Positions 16,145-24,278 of a stretch of 39,695 nucleotides of DNA are shown piece after piece; the first letter of the stretch is position 1; every line of letters begins with the position of its first letter. Origin of the DNA: Ilumatobacteraceae bacterium (lineage in GTDB: Bacteria > Actinomycetota > Acidimicrobiia > Acidimicrobiales > Ilumatobacteraceae). Both the position numbers and the translations under genes were made by a program. A model generated the notes under the pieces. It searched no databases. It saw only the letters and a list, made by a program, of their open reading frames with translations, and was not told the origin of the DNA. The DNA is taken from contig JAOBWK010000090.1 of the NCBI GenBank assembly GCA_025463305.1, positions 1-39,695 on the forward strand, read 5' to 3'.

Positions 16145-17343
16145 ACGCGCCCGCCACATCGACCGCGGACCTGCCCAGCACCGCCCCGCTGCAACCCAGG
16201 ATCGCCCCGCTGCAGTTGGGTGCGCACCAGGTCTGGCCGCCGGTGGTGCTCGCCCCGATGGCCGGCGTCACCAACGCGCCGTTCCGCACGATGTGCCGGC
16301 GCTTCGCCCCGGGGCTGGTGTACGTCAACGAGATGGTGATGGCCACCGCGCTCGTCCACGGCAACGCGAAGACCAAGCGGATGGCCACGTTCGGTGCCGA
16401 TGAGCCGTTCCGCAGCCTGCAGATCTACGGCAGCGATCCGGCGATCATCGGCGAGGCCGTGCGTCGTCTGGCCGACGAGGACCGCGTCGACCACATCGAT
16501 CTCAACTTCGGCTGCCCCGCACCGAAGGTGACCCGCCGCGGCGGCGGGGCGGCCGTGCCGGTCAAGCCGAACCTGCTGCGCGCGATCCTTCACGCCGTCG
16601 TCAGCGGTGCTGCGCCGCACGGCATCCCGGTGACGGCGAAGTTCCGGATGGGCATCCACGACGATCTGCTCACGTTCGTGCGCACCGGGCAGATCGCCGA
16701 GGACGAGGGCGTCGCCGCCATCGCGCTGCACGCGCGCACCGCCCAGCAGCACTACGCCGGCCACGCCGACTGGGACGCCATCGGCGAGCTGAAGACCGCG
16801 GTGCACGGCATCCCGGTGCTCGGCAACGGCGACATCTGGGAGGCGTCCGACGCGCTCGCGATGGTCGCGCGCACCGGCTGCGACGGCGTCGTCATCGGGC
16901 GCGGCTGCCTCGGCCGGCCGTGGCTGTTCGGCCAGCTCGTCGCGGCGTTCAGCGGCGAGCCCATCCCGACGTCGCCGCCGCTCGGCTTCGTCGCCGCGCA
17001 GATGGCCGACCACTGCCGGCTGATGGCCGATCTGCTCGGCGAGGACAACGCCGTGCGCGACTTCCGCAAGCACACGTCCTGGTACCTCACCGGCTACCCC
17101 GTCGGGGGCGAGATCCGCGGGCGGCTCAGCCAGATCGGCTCGCTGGCCGAGCTCGACGACCTCCTCGCCGAGCTGCTCGACCGGGTCGGTCGCGATCTCG
17201 TCGTGGTCGATGGCGGCGAACGGATCCGTCGTGGGCACACCAACGGCCCGATCCGGGTCGTGCTGCCGGAGGGCTACCTCGACGACCTCGACGACGCCAC
17301 CCCGCCCGACGACGCGCACGTGATGGCGCTCAGCGGTGGCTGA
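16141..17343 (+). CDS. dus: tRNA-dihydrouridine synthase
   Basis: Dus is an FMN enzyme that reduces uridines in the tRNA D-loop using NADPH. GTG 16141 forms a GTGA overlap with the preceding methyltransferase and gives 400 residues. Motifs are PPVVLAPMAGVTNAPFR, LQIYGSDP, DLNFGCPAPKVTRRGGG with the catalytic cysteine at about 125, VTAKFRMG, ALHARTAQQHYAG, VLGNGDIW and GVVIGRGCLGRPWLF. The first 30 residues are variable, so a slightly later start is possible. The sequence is closest in style to the actinobacterial DusB-like group; the exact U position is not assigned. Confidence 0.93.
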   Translation: MNAPATSTADLPSTAPLQPRIAPLQLGAHQVWPPVVLAPMAGVTNAPFRTMCRRFAPGLVYVNEMVMATALVHGNAKTKRMATFGADEPFRSLQIYGSDPAIIGEAVRRLADEDRVDHIDLNFGCPAPKVTRRGGGAAVPVKPNLLRAILHAVVSGAAPHGIPVTAKFRMGIHDDLLTFVRTGQIAEDEGVAAIALHARTAQQHYAGHADWDAIGELKTAVHGIPVLGNGDIWEASDALAMVARTGCDGVVIGRGCLGRPWLFGQLVAAFSGEPIPTSPPLGFVAAQMADHCRLMADLLGEDNAVRDFRKHTSWYLTGYPVGGEIRGRLSQIGSLAELDDLLAELLDRVGRDLVVVDGGERIRRGHTNGPIRVVLPEGYLDDLDDATPPDDAHVMALSGG

Positions 17344-17944
17344 CCACGTTCGGATCGTGCTCGCCTCGGCATCGCCGCGGCGCAGCGATCTGCTGAGCAC
17401 GCTCGGGCTGCCGTTCGCGGTCGCGCCGAGCGACATCGACGAGACCGAGCACGATGGCGAAGACCCCGTCGCGTACGTCCGCCGGCTCGCCGTCGAGAAG
17501 GCAGCCGTCGCTGCGGCGGGTCATCCCGGCGACGACACCGTCGTCGTGATCGCCGCCGACACCACGGTGGACGTCGACGGCACCATCCTCGGCAAGCCCC
17601 TCGATGCGCCGGACGCGTGCCGGATGCTCGGGCTCCTCGGCGGTCGCGCCCATCGCGTGCACACCGGCGTCGCGGTGCAACGCGGCGAACGCATCGAGGC
17701 CGACGTCGTCTCGACGACCGTCTCGATGATCGCCATCGACGACGCGCACCTCGCGTGGTACGTCGGCACCGGTGAACCGTTCGGCAAGGCCGGCGCGTAT
17801 GCGCTGCAGGGAGCCGGCTCGTTGCTGGTCGAACGGATCGACGGGAGCGTGAGCAACGTGATCGGCCTGCCGCTCGCCGTGCTCGACGAGCTGATGGCCC
17901 GCGTCGGTGTGTCGCTGGTTGACCTCGCGGCCCGCCCGGGCTGA
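17336..17944 (+). CDS. maf: Maf-like nucleoside triphosphate pyrophosphatase
   Basis: Maf proteins hydrolyse dTTP, UTP or modified nucleotides to monophosphates and limit misincorporation. The 202 residues begin VRIVLASASPRRSDLLSTLG and contain SDIDETE, YVRRLAVEKA, VIAADTTVDVDG, ILGKPLDAPDACRML, a HRVHTGVAV segment and GKAGAYALQGAGSLLVERIDGS. These are the conserved Maf motifs. GTG 17336 lies inside the last codons of dus, an 8-bp overlap that suggests coupling. The DT in AADTTV fits the dTTP/UTP subgroup, which is inference. Only 3 bp separate it from the next gene. Confidence 0.92.
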   Translation: MADHVRIVLASASPRRSDLLSTLGLPFAVAPSDIDETEHDGEDPVAYVRRLAVEKAAVAAAGHPGDDTVVVIAADTTVDVDGTILGKPLDAPDACRMLGLLGGRAHRVHTGVAVQRGERIEADVVSTTVSMIAIDDAHLAWYVGTGEPFGKAGAYALQGAGSLLVERIDGSVSNVIGLPLAVLDELMARVGVSLVDLAARPG

Positions 17945-17947
17945 CGC

Positions 17948-19021
17948 ATGCCGCACCTGAACCGCCCCACGCGCCTCGCGCTGAAGGTCGCGGTGCTCGC
18001 CGTCGTCGGCATCGTGTTCGTGCGGCCGGTCGCGATCAACTTCGTCAAAGCGGTCCGCGACATCCACGACGTCGACGTGTGGCTGCTCGTCCTCGCAATC
18101 GTGCTGCAGGGCTTCGCCCTCTTCGCCTACTCATCGGTGACCCACGCCGCGCTCGGCGGTGCCGACGCGCCACTGTCGGTCTGGCGGGTGCTGCGCATCC
18201 AGTTGAGCACCCGCGCGTTCGGCGGCATCGTGCCCGCCGGCGGCGCGGCCGGTCCGGCGCTCGGCTACCGCCTGCTGACCCGCTCGGGTGTGCCCGGCAG
18301 GCAGGCCGGGTTCGCGCTCGGTGCGGCTGCGATGGTGTCGGCAGTGGTGCTCAACCTGATCCTCTGGATCGGGCTCGTCATCTCGATCCCGATCCGTGGC
18401 GTGCACGGCCTGTCCCTCGCCGCCGCCGTGGTTGGACTGCTCAGCATCGTCATCGCGGTCGGCGTCACCAAGGCGTTGATCCGTGGCGATCGCCGCATCG
18501 AGCGACCGGTGCTCGCGCTCGCCCGGCTGCTGCGCCGCAACGAGGACACGGCGCGCGCCGTGCTCGCCGATCTCGGCGAGCGGCTGCGCGAGCTCACCAG
18601 CAACCGACGGCTGCTGCGGCGGGTGGCGGGTTGGGCGCTCGCCAACTGGGCCATCGACATGCTGTCCCTGTGGGTCTTCCTGCAGGCGTTCGAAGGGACG
18701 GTGCGCATCGACGCGCTGCTCGTCGCCTACGGCATCGGCAACATCCTCGCCGCGATCCCGATCAGCCCGAGCGGCATCGGCATCGTCGAGTACGGGTACA
18801 TCACCACCCTCCACGGGTTCGGGATGGCCACGTCCATCGCGACGCTCGGCGTCACCGCGTACCGCTTCGGCCACGTGCTGCTGCCGCTACCGATCGGTGG
18901 GCTCGTGTACCTCTCGCTCCGGTTCGGCCCGTGGTCCATCGAGCGGTCGATCGAGCGGAACGGTTCCCAGACAACTCCCAGCAACGGCGGAGGAGTTGTC
19001 CAGGGTGCGGGCGCAGAGTAA
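17948..19021 (+). CDS. YbhN/UPF0104-family flippase-like integral membrane protein
   Basis: This 357-residue protein resembles the UPF0104 / LPG_synthase_TM family, which includes the membrane half of lysylphosphatidylglycerol synthase (MprF) and YbhN-like proteins. Hydrophobic segments are visible at about 10-30, 45-70, 120-155, 160-180, 230-250, 255-300 and 305-330. Family-typical stretches are RAFGGIVPAGGAAGPALGYRLL and AIPISPSGIGIVEYGYI, the conserved P-x-S-P-x-G-x-G motif. It lacks the cytosolic aminoacyl transferase domain of full MprF. A role in lipid or lipid-linked sugar translocation is possible. It lies 3 bp after maf and upstream of the protease-kinase-glycosyltransferase group, but no shared regulation is shown. 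Confidence 0.8.
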   Translation: MPHLNRPTRLALKVAVLAVVGIVFVRPVAINFVKAVRDIHDVDVWLLVLAIVLQGFALFAYSSVTHAALGGADAPLSVWRVLRIQLSTRAFGGIVPAGGAAGPALGYRLLTRSGVPGRQAGFALGAAAMVSAVVLNLILWIGLVISIPIRGVHGLSLAAAVVGLLSIVIAVGVTKALIRGDRRIERPVLALARLLRRNEDTARAVLADLGERLRELTSNRRLLRRVAGWALANWAIDMLSLWVFLQAFEGTVRIDALLVAYGIGNILAAIPISPSGIGIVEYGYITTLHGFGMATSIATLGVTAYRFGHVLLPLPIGGLVYLSLRFGPWSIERSIERNGSQTTPSNGGGVVQGAGAE

Positions 19022-19034
19022 CGGCATCACCCCA

Positions 19035-19056
19035 GACGCCTCTCCGACGCCTCTCC
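19035..19056 (+). repeat. 11-bp tandem direct repeat upstream of the protease gene
   Basis: GACGCCTCTCC occurs twice head to tail (19035-19045 and 19046-19056), just before the GAGGAGA ribosome binding site of the protease gene. An 11-bp period equals one helical turn, as in many OmpR-family sites, but there is no proof of binding. It may equally be a slippage duplication. Confidence 0.6.
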
Positions 19057-19075
19057 ATTCTCCCGAGGAGAAGTC

Positions 19076-20053
19076 ATGAACTCCCCTTACTCGCCGTACG
19101 ACGAACAGGCCTCCGCGCAAGCGGAAGTGGCCGGTTCCGCTGGCTGGACCGCCTCCCCGTGGCCAGCGGAACCGGCTTGGGCGCCGCCCACATCACAGCT
19201 GCCACCGCTCGGGTCCTCCCTGCCCGAAACCGGTCAACGGCCGACAACGCTCCCGCCCGCAAAGCGACGTTGGCCGACCGTGGCGGTGGCAGCTGTGGTT
19301 GCGGCAGCTCTGGTCGGGGGTGGTGCCGGCTACGCCGGTGCCACCCTCGCTGGAGACACCTCGTCGCACACCACGGCCTCCGCAGTCCAGCCGTTGGCCT
19401 ACACGTCGACATCCAACGATGTCGCTTCGCTGCTCGCCAAGGTCGAGCCGTCGGTGGCCACGATCAAGACCACCATCGAGGTCCAGGGCCAGTTCGGCCG
19501 GAGTGAGTCCGGCGAGGCAGCCGGCACCGGCATCGTCCTCACCGCCGACGGTGAGATCCTCACCAACGCCCACGTGGTGGCCGACGCGACGTCGATCACG
19601 GTCACGCTCAACGGCCAGACCACGGCCCTCAAGGCCACGCTCATCGGCGCCGACACCACCAACGACGTCGCGCTGATCAAGGTCCAGGGTGTGAGCGACC
19701 TGACGCCCGCCACGATCGGCGACTCCGACAAGGTCGTCGTCGGTGATGACGCGATCGCCATCGGCAACGCCCTCAACCTCGACGGTGGGGTGTCGGTCAC
19801 CAAGGGCATCATCTCCGCCCTCGGCCGCTCGATCGACGTCGAGAACGGGCACCTCAGCAACCTGATCCAGACCGACGCGGCGATCAGCTCGGGCAACTCC
19901 GGTGGCCCACTCGTGAACGACGCCGGCCAGGTCGTCGGGATGAACACCGCCGGAGCCACCAGCTCCGACAGCGTGACGGCCGAGAACATCGGCTTCTCGA
20001 TCCCGATCAACCAGGCGATGAAGATCGTGGCCCAGCTCCGTGGCGAGGCGTGA
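19076..20053 (+). CDS. HtrA/DegP-type trypsin-like serine protease without PDZ domain
   Basis: The 325-residue protein has a proline-rich cytoplasmic N-terminus (1-63) and one membrane segment at about 67-92. An extracytoplasmic S1C protease domain then runs to the end. The catalytic triad is visible as His166 in TNAHVV, Asp197 in TTNDVALIK and Ser275 in SSGNSGGPLV. The protein ends just after the protease domain (QAMKIVAQLRGEA), so the PDZ domain normal in HtrA/PepD is missing. ATG 19076 has a strong GAGGAGA ribosome binding site. It lies 48 bp upstream of a sensor kinase; in mycobacteria PepD is likewise linked to the MprAB two-component system, so an envelope-stress role is inferred. Confidence 0.88.
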   Translation: MNSPYSPYDEQASAQAEVAGSAGWTASPWPAEPAWAPPTSQLPPLGSSLPETGQRPTTLPPAKRRWPTVAVAAVVAAALVGGGAGYAGATLAGDTSSHTTASAVQPLAYTSTSNDVASLLAKVEPSVATIKTTIEVQGQFGRSESGEAAGTGIVLTADGEILTNAHVVADATSITVTLNGQTTALKATLIGADTTNDVALIKVQGVSDLTPATIGDSDKVVVGDDAIAIGNALNLDGGVSVTKGIISALGRSIDVENGHLSNLIQTDAAISSGNSGGPLVNDAGQVVGMNTAGATSSDSVTAENIGFSIPINQAMKIVAQLRGEA

Positions 20054-20066
20054 TAGCAAAGCGTCC

Positions 20067-20105
20067 ATGACAGTTCTGTCGCAGCGACGAGCCTCCCCCT
20101 CATGA
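20067..20105 (+). CDS. Possible 12-residue leader ORF before the sensor kinase
   Basis: A frame starting at ATG 20067 encodes MTVLSQRRASPS and stops at a TGA (20103-20105) that overlaps the kinase ATG at 20102. A small inverted repeat, GACAG-TT-CTGTC (20069-20080), lies within it. It may couple kinase translation to ribosomes arriving at this upstream start. There is no good ribosome binding site, so it could be chance. Confidence 0.3.
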   Translation: MTVLSQRRASPS

Positions 20106-21589
20106 CGCTGCGGCTCCGGCTGGTCGCCGGGCTGGTGATCCTCGTGCTCACCGGCCTGGCGATCTTCGGCATCTCCACCTATGCGCTGTACAGCCGATCG
20201 CAGTACGCGCGGCTCGACGACGAGCTCCGCAACTCGATCTCTTCGGTGGCCTGTCAGCTGTTCTCCGCCACGGCGTCGGGACCCCGTCCCGACTGCGGTC
20301 GCAACTCGTTCGCTCCGTACGGCAGCTACGCCGTGCTGGTGTCCGCCGACGGCACGATCGCGGTCGGCGAGGACGGGACCGAGCTCGAGGCACGCTTCCA
20401 GGGCAGCACGGGCGTGCCGTCGCTGCCCGACGAGTTCACCGATCCCGGTCCGCAGGGGCACCTGTTCACCACCGGCTCCAGCAGTGGCAGCGGTGACTGG
20501 CGGGTCTCAGTGACCAGAGCCTTCGGCGGCGGCGGGATCCGCGACGACCTGTTCCTCGTCGTCGCGATCCCCACCACCGAGGTCACCAACTCGCTGCACC
20601 GCCTGATCCTGATCGAGGGCTCGGCGGCCGGCGGTCTGCTGATCATCCTCGCGATGGGATCGTGGTTCATCCTCCGCCGGGGGCTGCGCCCGCTCGAGCA
20701 GATGGCCATCTCGACCCGCTCGATCACCGCCGGCGACCTGTCCCACCGCGTCGAGCCGTCCGACGGGCACAGCGAGGTCGGCCAGCTCGGCCTCGCCCTG
20801 AACACGATGCTCAGCGAGCTCGAGCTCGCCTTCCAAGAGCGCGACGCCACCGAGCTGCGCCTCCGTCAGTTCCTGGCCGACGCGTCGCACGAGCTGCGCA
20901 CGCCCCTCACGTCGATCCAGGGCTTCGCCGAGTTGTTCCGCCTCGGCGCCGGCCATCCCGACCTCGATCTGCCGATCGTGATGCGCCGCATCGAGCAGGA
21001 GTCGGCGCGGATGAAGGTGCTCGTCGACGACCTGCTGATGCTCGCCCGGCTCGACCAACCGCGCCCGACGAAGCCGGTGCCGGTCGATCTCGCCGTGCTC
21101 TGCGCCGACGCGTGCAGCGACGCCCATGCCACGGCGCCCACGCGCAAGGTGTCGCTGATCGCGCCGGAACCGGTCGTCATCAACGGCGACAGCGATCACC
21201 TCCGCCAGGCGATCGCCAACCTCGTCACCAACGCGCTCAAGCACACCCCCGAGGGCACGGCCATCGACGTGACCGCGGCGTTCGACGCCGGCATGGCGAA
21301 GGTCGTCGTGCGCGACTCCGGCCGTGGGCTCGACCCCGTCGCGCTCGAGCATGCCTTCGACCGCTTCTGGCAGGCCGATTCGGCTCGAGTGGGCGTGGGT
21401 TCCGGCCTCGGTCTCGCCATCGTGCAGAGCATCGCCCACGAGCACGGCGGTACGGTCGAGGCTGCGAACGCGCTGAGCGGTGACGGTGGCGTCACCGGAG
21501 CCGTGTTCACGATCCTGCTGCCGATCGGCGATCGCCACCAGGGCATTCAGAGCGAACTCCCAGGTTCGGCAAAGGACCAGCCCAGTTGA
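20102..21589 (+). CDS. HAMP-domain sensor histidine kinase
   Basis: This 495-residue membrane kinase has an N-terminal membrane segment (about 4-28), an extracytoplasmic sensor region (about 30-165), a second membrane segment (about 168-195) and a HAMP linker. The phosphoacceptor is His263 in LADASHELRTPLTS. The ATPase domain carries an N-box NLVTNALKHTPEG, DSGRGLDP, FDRFWQAD and GSGLGLAIVQ. It lies behind the PDZ-less protease and in front of glycosyltransferase genes. No regulator is adjacent on the same strand. The likely partner is the OmpR-family regulator on the opposite strand at 23453-24166, two genes away. The sensed signal cannot be inferred from sequence. Confidence 0.92.
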   Translation: MTLRLRLVAGLVILVLTGLAIFGISTYALYSRSQYARLDDELRNSISSVACQLFSATASGPRPDCGRNSFAPYGSYAVLVSADGTIAVGEDGTELEARFQGSTGVPSLPDEFTDPGPQGHLFTTGSSSGSGDWRVSVTRAFGGGGIRDDLFLVVAIPTTEVTNSLHRLILIEGSAAGGLLIILAMGSWFILRRGLRPLEQMAISTRSITAGDLSHRVEPSDGHSEVGQLGLALNTMLSELELAFQERDATELRLRQFLADASHELRTPLTSIQGFAELFRLGAGHPDLDLPIVMRRIEQESARMKVLVDDLLMLARLDQPRPTKPVPVDLAVLCADACSDAHATAPTRKVSLIAPEPVVINGDSDHLRQAIANLVTNALKHTPEGTAIDVTAAFDAGMAKVVVRDSGRGLDPVALEHAFDRFWQADSARVGVGSGLGLAIVQSIAHEHGGTVEAANALSGDGGVTGAVFTILLPIGDRHQGIQSELPGSAKDQPS

Positions 21590-21607
21590 GAACCGGATGA
21601 TCATCAC

Positions 21608-22903
21608 ATGGCACACACGATCCTGATCCCAGACGACACCCCGAACAACGCAGGCATCGTCCCCCTCGGTGGGCGTGCCGTCCTCGACGCCGGTCCCCGG
21701 CCCGATCCGCTGTTGGTCTACGACCCGCACGGCGAGCGGCCAACCGCGCTCGTCGAGATCGTCATCCCCGTCTTCAACGAGGAGGCCGATCTCGAAAACT
21801 CGATCCGCACGCTGCATGCGTACCTCACCGAGCACTTCCCGCTGTCGTGGACGATCACCATCGCCGACAACGCCTCCACCGACCGCACCTGGCCGATCGC
21901 CTGCCGGCTTGCGCTGATCTTCGACGGCGTCCGCGCCGTGCGCCTCGCCCAGAAGGGCCGCGGCCGTGCGCTGCGCGCCGTCTGGTCGACCTCGGCCTCA
22001 CCGGTGGTCGCCTACATGGACGTCGACCTGAGCACCGACCTCAACGCGCTGCTGCCGCTCGTCGCCCCGCTCGTGTCGGGCCACAGCGATGTCGCGATCG
22101 GCACCCGTCTGGCTGCGACGGCCCGGGTGGCCCGTGGGCCCAAGCGCGAGGCCATCTCGCGGACCTACAACCTGCTGCTCCGGGCCACGCTCCACGCCGG
22201 GTTCTCCGACGCGCAGTGCGGCTTCAAGGCCGTCCGCACCGACGCCGTCCGGCAGCTGCTGCCGATGGTGGTCGATCAGGGCTGGTTCTTCGACACCGAG
22301 CTGCTCGTGCTCGCCGAGCACAACGGCCTGCGCATCCACGAGGTGCCGGTCGACTGGATCGACGATCCCGACAGCCGGGTCAACGTCGTGTCCACGGCCC
22401 GCGGCGATCTCGCCGGGATGTGGCGGATGATCCGTCGCTTCGCTCGCAACGACGCGACGATGCCGGCCGGGGCGCTCGAGCGACCCAACGTCGGCGGCCG
22501 CCCCGCGCCCCGGCCGTTCCCCGAACAACTCGTTCGCTTCGGCTCCATCGGACTGGTGTCCTCGGCCGTGTTCGCGCTCGGTTTCGTGCTGCTGGCCAAG
22601 CCGCTCGGCCACATGGCCGCCGCCATCATCGCCCTCGCGGTGTGCAGCGTCGCCAACCACGCTGCCAACCGCCGGCTGACGTTCGACCTCATCGGCCGCA
22701 CCCGCCGGCTGCGCCACTTCGCGAGGGGACTGGTCGTCGCCGTCCTGCCGTTCGCGGCGACGATCATCACACTTTCCGTCCTCAATGCCCTCGGCGCTAC
22801 CCGGACGCTCACCGCACTCGCTACTCTCACGGTCGTGAATGTCGGAGTTGGCCTCGTGCGATTCGTGCTGATGCAACGTTGGGTGTTCAGGCAACAGGCG
22901 TGA
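21608..22903 (+). CDS. Bifunctional GT2 glycosyltransferase / GtrA membrane protein
   Basis: The 431-residue protein joins a GT-A-fold family 2 glycosyltransferase (about residues 40-290) to a GtrA-like four-helix membrane domain (about 305-430). The GT2 part has EIVIPVFNEEADLENSI, ADNASTDRTW and the metal-binding MDVDLSTD, resembling polyprenyl-phosphate sugar synthases (DPM1-like). The GtrA part shows LVRFGSIGLVSSAVFALG and CSVANHAANRRLTF. GtrA proteins are thought to help flip polyprenyl-linked sugars. The fusion therefore looks like a synthase plus flippase for a lipid-linked sugar, acting at the inner membrane face. The stop overlaps the next gtrA gene by GTGA. Confidence 0.88.
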   Translation: MAHTILIPDDTPNNAGIVPLGGRAVLDAGPRPDPLLVYDPHGERPTALVEIVIPVFNEEADLENSIRTLHAYLTEHFPLSWTITIADNASTDRTWPIACRLALIFDGVRAVRLAQKGRGRALRAVWSTSASPVVAYMDVDLSTDLNALLPLVAPLVSGHSDVAIGTRLAATARVARGPKREAISRTYNLLLRATLHAGFSDAQCGFKAVRTDAVRQLLPMVVDQGWFFDTELLVLAEHNGLRIHEVPVDWIDDPDSRVNVVSTARGDLAGMWRMIRRFARNDATMPAGALERPNVGGRPAPRPFPEQLVRFGSIGLVSSAVFALGFVLLAKPLGHMAAAIIALAVCSVANHAANRRLTFDLIGRTRRLRHFARGLVVAVLPFAATIITLSVLNALGATRTLTALATLTVVNVGVGLVRFVLMQRWVFRQQA

Positions 22904-23409
22904 TCCGGTTCATCAATCGTCATGTCCACTGGGGGAAGTTCTTCCGGTACGCAGCCGTGTCCGGTGTGTCCACCGTCGTCAGCCAGACGGTGCTCGCCGT
23001 GCTGGTCGCGACGCGCACCACGGGTGCGGTGTGGGCGAACATCATCGCCACGATCGCCGGCACCATCCCGTCGTTCGAGCTCAACCGCCGCTGGGTGTGG
23101 GGCAAGTCCGGTCAGCGGTCGCTCGGCCGGGAGATGATCCCGTTCGCGGCGCTGTCGGCCACCGGCCTCGGCCTGTCGACGATCACCGTGGCGATCATGG
23201 AGCACTTCACGAACACCTGGTCCACCACGGGTCGCACGGTGAGCATCCAGTTCGCCAGCCTCTCGGCCTTCGGCCTGGTCTGGGTGTTCCAGTTCTTCAT
23301 CCTCGACAAGGTGCTGTTCAAGCACAACCACGGCCACGGCCAGCCGTCCACCGGTGCGGGCTCTGCCCCCGGTGCGCCAGCCACGAAGGCGTCGGCCACC
23401 GTCGGCTGA
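22900..23409 (+). CDS. GtrA-family membrane protein
   Basis: GTG 22900, overlapping the stop of the GT2-GtrA gene, gives 169 residues. The first 145 form a GtrA domain with four hydrophobic helices: FFRYAAVSGVSTVVSQTVLA, ANIIATIAGTIPSFELNRRWVW, then a segment beginning FAALSATGLGLSTITVAIM and one ending FGLVWVFQFFILDKVLF. The RRWVW motif after the second helix is the family hallmark. The tail is histidine-, glycine- and alanine-rich and probably disordered. It is a second GtrA unit beside the fused one, suggesting a two-subunit flippase or two different substrates. It converges on the response regulator gene with 43 bp between. Confidence 0.88.
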   Translation: MIRFINRHVHWGKFFRYAAVSGVSTVVSQTVLAVLVATRTTGAVWANIIATIAGTIPSFELNRRWVWGKSGQRSLGREMIPFAALSATGLGLSTITVAIMEHFTNTWSTTGRTVSIQFASLSAFGLVWVFQFFILDKVLFKHNHGHGQPSTGAGSAPGAPATKASATVG

Positions 23410-23452
23410 ATGGCCTCGAGCTGCGGCTTTCGGACGCTTCCCCGATGTGGGG

Positions 23453-24166
23453 TCAGCGGCCCCCGGGGAGGCGCAGGCTGTAGCCGACGCCGCGCACGGT
23501 GTGGATGAGCGCCGGTTCCTCGACGTCGACCTTGTGGCGGAGGTAGCTGATGTACGTCTCGAGCACGCTGGCGTTGCCGGCGAACGTGTAGTCCCACACG
23601 GCCTCGAGGATCTGATCCCGGGTCAGCACCTGGCGGGCGTGGGCGAGCAGGTAGCGGAGCAGCTTGTACTCGGTGACCGTGAGCTCGATCAGCCGCTCGC
23701 CGCGCCACACGTCGCGGGTGTCCTCGTCGAGGACGAGGTCGTGGTACACCAGCTTGTGCTCGCCGGTCGCGACGTTGCTGGAGCGCCGGAGCACGGCCTT
23801 GACCCGCTCGATCAGCTCCTCGATCGAGAACGGCTTGGTGACGTAGTCGTCGACGCCGAGGCGCAGTCCCTCCACCTTGTCGGTGGTGGTGTCCTTGGCG
23901 GTGAGGAAGATGATCGGCACGTTCGAGCCGGAGCGATGGTCCTGGCGCAGCCGTCGGGCGACCTCGAAGCCGTCGAGATCGGGCAGCATCACGTCGAGCA
24001 GGATCAGGTCCGGGCGATGGGCCTCGACCGCGGCGAGCGCGGCGCGGCCGCTGGCCGCGCGCTGCACGTCGAAGCCGTTGAAGCCGAGCGCCATCGAGAT
24101 CAGCTCGGTGATGTGCTCCTCGTCGTCCACGGTCAGCACGAGCGGTTTGGTACGACCGGTCTCCAT
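23453..24166 (-). CDS. OmpR/PhoB-family response regulator
   Basis: This 237-residue regulator has a receiver domain (about 8-125) with the acidic pair in TVDDEEH, phosphoacceptor Asp58 in LILLDVMLPD, the switch threonine in FLTAKD and the lysine in DDYVTKPF. A winged-helix DNA-binding domain (about 140-235) follows, with ELTVTEYKLLRYLLAH and VLETYISYLRHKVD, and ends HTVRGVGYSLRLPGGR. ATG 24166 is preceded by TAAGGTG at good spacing; the frame is open further upstream but without regulator similarity. The only kinase nearby is at 20102-21589. It is divergent from the GT39 gene, so both could be controlled from the shared 112-bp region. Confidence 0.93.
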   Translation of the reverse strand: METGRTKPLVLTVDDEEHITELISMALGFNGFDVQRAASGRAALAAVEAHRPDLILLDVMLPDLDGFEVARRLRQDHRSGSNVPIIFLTAKDTTTDKVEGLRLGVDDYVTKPFSIEELIERVKAVLRRSSNVATGEHKLVYHDLVLDEDTRDVWRGERLIELTVTEYKLLRYLLAHARQVLTRDQILEAVWDYTFAGNASVLETYISYLRHKVDVEEPALIHTVRGVGYSLRLPGGR

Positions 24167-24198
24167 CTGCTGCACCTTACCGACCACGGTCTGCGAGG

Positions 24199-24222
24199 CT
24201 GGGGGAACCGCCGCTCTCCCAG
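24199..24222. promoter_or_regulatory. Inverted repeat between regulator and GT39 genes
   Basis: CTGGGGGA (24199-24206) and TCTCCCAG (24215-24222) can pair with one G-U wobble around an 8-nt loop. It lies in the divergent intergenic region, 32 bp upstream of the regulator start. It could be an operator or a hairpin in the regulator's 5' leader. Confidence 0.35.
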
Positions 24223-24239
24223 TGGATTGTTCGGCGACA

Positions 24240-24261
24240 CTGAGCAAATCCTGAGGTTCGG
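24240..24261. promoter_or_regulatory. Direct repeat with 11-bp period, candidate response-regulator site
   Basis: CTGAG recurs at 24240-24244 and 24251-24255, exactly 11 bp apart, in the gap between the OmpR-family regulator and the GT39 gene. OmpR/PhoB-family dimers commonly bind tandem half-sites with an 11-bp period. The half-site here is only 5 bp, so this is a candidate rather than a proven site. Confidence 0.3.
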
Positions 24262-24278
24262 GGAGCACGCTGGACATC

